DNA of 22,168 bases, taken from Trichosphaerium sp. ATCC 40318. Taxonomy: Eukaryota; Discosea; Flabellinia; Trichosidae. Both the position numbers and the translations under genes were made by a program. Shown here one piece after another: positions 18,017 to 22,168 of the stretch. The notes under the pieces are model-generated. The model ran no database searches and was not told the origin of the DNA. It worked only from the letters and a program-made list of their open reading frames with translations. Numbering within the stretch: the stretch's first letter is position 1; each line of letters begins with the position of its first letter. The stretch covers positions 1-22,168 of the forward strand of contig JALMLS010000339.1 in assembly GCA_038496445.1 (NCBI GenBank). Direction: 5' to 3'.

Positions 18017-18944
18017 TACCTGGTTGAGCCTGCCAGGAGTGATAAGCTTTCTCGAAGGATTAAGCCATGCAAGCTCAGCAAAGAGGTATCCTCGGAGCCG
18101 CAAACGGCTCCTTAAAACGGTCGTAACCCACCCGACAAGACTAATAATGGTCACGTCATTTTGCACACAGGAACTTGTTTTCCTAAACGCACTATAACCA
18201 AAACTCGTGGCCTCCCCCGCGGATAACCGGGATTAAAGGAAACCTGCGGCTAATACGTAATGCGCCTAGCGCTGCCGATGGGCCCCTCTGCTGCAAGGAC
18301 CCATCGGTCGCATCCAACGCTCAGGAGCGGACGATCACCCGATCCCATCTTGGTTCGCCAAGGGAAGCAGCCTCCCCTTAGGAAGCGGCGTCCGTACTCC
18401 GTCGGGAAGAGCGGCGTTGGGGCATGCGATGGAGTTATGAGGAGTTCTCTCTGACTAGACATGTTTCTAAAAAAATTTGTTAAAGTTTACATAAGTGAAA
18501 CTAGGTGAAAGAAAAATGAACACTGTTCAAATCTCGATCCTTCGCTGAATGTGCTTCTTCATAAAGATCATATCGATATAAAGTTGAGAGTTCTCCCCCT
18601 CCACGAGTCGGAAGGGCGGCCGACCTATCAGCCAGGCGGTAGGGTAACGGCCTACCGCGGCAGTGACGGGTAACGGGGAACTAGGGTTCGGTTCCCGGAG
18701 AAGGGGCATTAGATACGGCCCCTGTACTTACGGGTAACAGCAGGCGCGTAACTTGGCCATTGATTGCAAATCGAGCCAGCGACTGAGTGTAACGAGGCCG
18801 GCATTTAAACCGGTCGTCGCAATGAGGGGCAACTGAATGTCGCCCTGAGAAACTATTGGAGGACAAGTTGGGTGCCAGCACCCGCGGTAACACCCACTCC
18901 GAAAGCTTATACTTTTGCTGTTGCTGTTAAAGCGCTCGCAGTCC

Positions 18945-19325
18945 AAACAACGACACAGCTGAGAGGGACAAGGTTTAGATATAAGAATTTATTCTTTGAA
19001 CAAACCCCCCGACTCTTTTTCATCGCCCGACCAGGCATAAATGGCTTCGCTCAAACGCAAGGTCAGTTTAGGCTTCGGCCGCTATGCCACCCACCAGCAT
19101 CCTGGAATTGGGCTTTAAAAAAACAAAAAACAACACTTTACCAAGTGCGACGCTCAAGTCTCATTTTACTAAGTATGAACAATATCCTGAAATGCAAGTC
19201 TGAGTGAAAACTCATGTTCTTCATTAAGGGAATAAAAACATTGTGAACTACAAAAAGTATTTTGAGATCAAACTTGAGTTAGTCTTCACACTAATAAAGA
19301 ACACACGATTACTAGGTGCGTACGG
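18945..19325 (+). other. large expansion segment in the central SSU domain (V4 position)
   Basis: After the conserved stretch downstream of the 530 loop, recognisable SSU sequence stops and resumes with the counterpart of the GAGGTGAAATTC region (GAGGAGTGAAATC, about 19350). The material between is long and partly A/T-rich. No splice-like or intron-encoded frame is visible, so I read it as an expansion and not an intron. Confidence 0.6.
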
Positions 19326-19994
19326 GGTAGAGAGTGTGGTATCAGCGAGGAGTGAAATCTTTTGACCTGATCCAAACTACCCGAAGCGAAGGCGCTCTGC
19401 AAGGGCGTGGCCGGTGATCTAGAACGATGGTGGAGGGAGCGAAGCGGATTAGAGACCCGTGTAGTCTCCACAGTAAACGATGCCGACTGAATGGGCGCCG
19501 GGCAAACCAAGGCTCGGGGCCCGTTCCCACGGGAAACCGAAGTAATCGGGCCCAGGGGGGAAGTATGGTCGCAAGGCTGAAACTTAAAGGCATTGACGGA
19601 GCAACACCACCAGGCTCTGGAGGCTGCGGCTCAATTTGACTCAACGCGCGACAACTTACCGGGATCGGACGCTCTAAGGGGACGAACAGACTGAAGGGTC
19701 TTTTCCGAGTTAGCTAACGGTGGTGCATGGTCGTTTTAGGCTCGTGGACTTATCTGTCAGGTTTATTCCGATAACGGGCGAGATCGCTACTGTCACATTG
19801 ATTCCCCCGCTTCGTGCGGGACCCCTGTGCAGGACTGACGGCGAAAAGTCGTAAGAAGCGGCGGCTATAACAGATCCGGATGCCCCCAGATATTCCGGGC
19901 CGCACGCGGCCTACACTGCTTAGTTCAACGGGTTCCTGGGCCGAACAGGCATCCGGGCAAGCCCTGAAACCGCCAGAACACTTCTTCACGACAG

Positions 19995-20375
19995 CGAGTT
20001 AAACCTCAGATTTTATTATCTAAATACGACTACACTTAAACGCACCTTCGGAAACTACCACCTTCAAAACAAAGTCTGTCCTGAACCTAATATAAAGAGT
20101 TAACCCCCTCGTCGAGGCTTTTTAGGAAGTAATTCCTTTAATGTTAAGACGAGAAGCGCTGTTAGATGAAATTTATATCTTTGGACTCGTTTCCTTAGTA
20201 TAAACATTGAAAGAGCTGTGGATCGTTTCAAATTAACAAATAAGGTTTCTTCTTCACTTAAATGCTTTGACTTGGAAGATTATATCTTTACCAAGGCAAA
20301 CTTTATTATGAAGTAAGTTTCTGCAATGTTCATAAAAAAATACATGAAAGCGCACCGTGTGGTCGATTTGGATGT
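19995..20375 (+). other. large expansion segment in the 3' SSU domain
   Basis: Conserved sequence GGGCCGCACGCGGCCTACAC (about 19898-19917) is followed within 100 bases by A/T-rich sequence, and homology returns near GAACGCGGAATGCCTCGTAC. The insert is about 380 bases. Confidence 0.55.
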
Positions 20376-20663
20376 TAAGTGTGCTCAATGCTGCTTCTCC
20401 GAAAAGACACATGCGTGCTTAGGGACTGGTTGCTGTAACTGTAGCCACGAACGCGGAATGCCTCGTACAGGTGTGTCATCAACGCACCTGGAATCTGTCC
20501 CTGTTGCTTGTACACACCGCCCGTCGCATCGACCGATGTGGGTGCGAGTGAGACCAGGGGGGACGACCGGCTTGCCGGTTATCGAACCTGCTCGAACTTG
20601 CGCTCATAAAGGATGATGAAGTCGTAACAAGGTTTCAGTAGGTGAACCTGCTGAAGGATCAAT

Positions 20664-20890
20664 ACTATTGGTATTAAACCCTTAGAAGCAATTAAACCAA
20701 CTTTTAACCAAGTTTAAAAGAAAAAATTGGAGTATCAGCTCTGGTTTGGTAAATCTAATCTTACCTCGGTAAGTGAAGGTGTAATCATCCTCTGCTGTGG
20801 TGATATCTTGTATATCTGCCAGCTCCATAACCGCCATTTTGGCAAACAAAAAACACAGTCGTGGCACGACTATAAAGAACGTCAAGATTT
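20664..20890 (+). other. internal transcribed spacer 1 (approximate)
   Basis: This lies between the SSU 3' end and the likely 5.8S. It is A/T-rich and has no conserved motif. The right boundary is uncertain by tens of bases. Confidence 0.5.
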
Positions 20891-21080
20891 TCGAAAGAAA
20901 CCAAACCTTGTCGGTGAACGGTTAGGCACCTCCCCCGAAGAAGGCCATGGATCACTATGAAACCAGCCACCGGAATCGCTCTCATCTGAAGGTGGCATTG
21001 CCGAATGCCTCAGGCCGCGTTCTGTATTCTCACGAATCACAGGCAAAGGAGCGTGACTCAGCGACGCCAGCAAAACAAAC
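20891..21080 (+). rRNA. probable 5.8S rRNA, very divergent
   Basis: This is the only compact, balanced-composition stretch in the spacer between SSU and LSU. CCCCGAAGAAGGCC (about 20934) may correspond to the GATGAAGAACGCAGC region, ATTCTCACGAATCACAG (about 21027) to the region before the 3' third, and GAGCGTGACTCAGCGACG (about 21049) to the 3' end. Similarity is weak and the ends are estimates; position in the operon is the main argument. Confidence 0.4.
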
Positions 21081-21270
21081 ACTAAATTTATTTGGTGCTG
21101 CGTATGGTGTACACACTTAATCTTCTAAAAAAAGAAAGTGGTTGCCACAACTAATTAATAAATTGCCGGAAGTGATGTTCCTCCAGAACTCATGCCTAGC
21201 TTACTTAAGCGAAGCTTCAGAGGGAAGGTTGGTTCATACTGAACTGAAAGCATAAAAAAACACAACAACT
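21081..21270 (+). other. internal transcribed spacer 2 (approximate)
   Basis: This A/T-rich spacer begins after the probable 5.8S, about 190 bases before the first clear LSU motif. Boundaries are estimates. Confidence 0.45.
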
Positions 21271-22168
21271 TGCGTCCTGAGTTACACTTGGCGACCTGCC
21301 TAAGTTAAGCATATCATTGGGGCAGAGGAAAGGAAACCAAAAGGGACTCCCTGAGTAGCGGCGAGCGAAAGGGGACAAGCTCAAGCCTGAATCCGAGCCT
21401 AGCATCGGAGTTGTGGGCTAAGGCGTGGTGGCTCTTCCAGACGTTGACGGGAATTACGCACGAGTCGTAGCCGTAGAGGTGCGAGCCCCGTACGCTGTCA
21501 ACCGAGGAAATAGAGTCCCATCGTCCAGGAGTAGTATGGTTTGGCCGTGCCATACGAAGTTACGGGAGGTTACCCGGCAAGGCTAAGTATCGGGAGGTGG
21601 CCGATAGCGCACCAGTACCGTGAGGGAAGACTGAAACAGCACTCCTCGATAGAGGGTTAAAAGACCCGAAGCCGCAAGGGTACAAATGGCACGGAGTACG
21701 TAGGTGCCCTGCACCTAATCTGCACATGGCAGACGCTCTTGTAGCGAGGAAAAGCGACCGGGGCCTTGTGCCCTGGAAGATTATAATGAAACAAAACGTC
21801 GAGGGAAGGTAACATAGAAGTGACTAACACAAAAAAGTCATACTGGCTAATGTGCTGTCCACACCATCCTACAAGCTGAAAAGCATAAAAACGTGTTTGG
21901 TTGAAAGGACATCAAAAAGCACTTTTAAACCTTTAAATATGTTGGTTCACTGAAATTACTGAAACCTCCGAATGTACGTCTTCTTCCGAAAGGAACGAAG
22001 TTCGTCATTCATCGTCCACAACCTCAATGAGGCTCTATGCCCTTATTGGGCCATGGCCTCCGTGTATCCCGTCTTGAAACACGGATCAAGGAGTTCGCCG
22101 AGCGTGCGAGGTGAGAGAAATCAAACCTCCAACCCGCACAGAAATGAAGCCAAGGATAAGCTCCTAGG
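21271..22168 (+). rRNA. large-subunit (28S-type) ribosomal RNA, 5' part, cut by the window edge
   Basis: Clear domain I motifs appear: GACCTGCCTAAGTTAAGCAT (counterpart of GACTACCCGCTGAATTTAAGCAT), GGAAAGGAAACCAAAAGGGA, CTGAGTAGCGGCGAGCGAAA and, later, CCCGTCTTGAAACACGGATC with CAAGGAGT. An A/T-rich stretch at about 21805-21985 looks like an expansion segment. The 5' end is an estimate; the 3' end is outside the window. Confidence 0.9.

Larger units (their letters stand above)
18017..20663 (+). rRNA. small-subunit (18S-type) ribosomal RNA, divergent, about 2.65 kb
   Basis: The start TACCTGGTTGAGCCTGCCAG matches the eukaryotic SSU 5' end. Landmarks follow in order: GATTAAGCCATGCAAGC, GACGGGTAACGGGGAACTAG, GCAGGCGCG, GGTGCCAGCACCCGCGGTAA, TAGAGACCCGTGTAGTC, CTTAAAGGCATTGACGG, AATTTGACTCAACGCG, TTGTACACACCGCCCGTCGC, GAAGTCGTAACAAGGTTTC and GGTGAACCTGCTGAAGGATC. 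The gene is about 45% longer than a typical 1.8 kb SSU, mostly from A/T-rich expansions. Several universally conserved positions are changed, including the 530 loop, while terminal helices keep their pairing, which argues for a working gene and not a pseudogene. The annotated end follows the GGATCA motif. Confidence 0.93.

Noticed and set aside
18945-19325. Group I or spliceosomal intron in SSU
   Set aside because: No conserved group I core motifs or homing-endonuclease frame could be seen, and the position is a known expansion site.
19342-19644. 100-codon - strand frame and other long frames within SSU and LSU
   Set aside because: They lie inside clearly conserved rRNA sequence.

Overview
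The window comes from the nuclear genome of a microbial eukaryote. Protein genes are broken by many short GT-AG introns, mostly 34-115 bases, with phases that join cleanly. Gaps between genes are small. The right-hand end is a eukaryotic rDNA unit in SSU, ITS1, (5.8S), ITS2, LSU order. The rRNA is very divergent: a roughly 2.65 kb SSU, altered universal motifs and A/T-rich expansion segments. I cannot name the organism. A long, fast-evolving SSU beside intron-rich genes would suit a divergent protist lineage such as Archamoebae, a metamonad or similar, but that is inference. TAA, TAG and TGA all appear to be stops.

Layout. On the + strand: a possible gene tail (26-148), a single-exon cupin protein (564-1232), an eight-exon ADPRM-type metallophosphatase (1396-2690), an eight-exon secreted or membrane protein of unknown family (2861-4121) and a two-exon F-box-like/MORN-variant repeat protein (4629-5655). 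On the - strand: a possible small membrane protein (5888-6195), a ten-exon Zn2Cys6 transcription factor (6244-8463), a phospholipase D module (8790-11440) and a CH-domain plus seven-blade RCC1 module (up to 15072). From 15073 to 18016 I find no convincing protein gene. This looks like rDNA spacer and holds a striking array of covarying hairpins (16443-17312). The rDNA is on the + strand: SSU 18017-20663, a spacer with a poorly recognisable 5.8S, and the 5' part of LSU running off the right edge.

Main points of interest. (1) The PLD module has no ATG of its own. It can be joined in frame to the CH-RCC1 module through a second donor four bases upstream of a strong donor, giving a predicted CH-RCC1-PLD protein of about 1471 residues, while the strong donor ends the protein soon after the propeller. 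(2) The spacer hairpins keep their pairing while their sequence changes, which suggests a selected RNA or cruciform structure. (3) The SSU 530 loop departs from the universal sequence. (4) One ADPRM intron appears to end in TG rather than AG.

Exon coordinates were deduced by hand from splice consensus, reading phase and family conservation. No transcript or database search was available.
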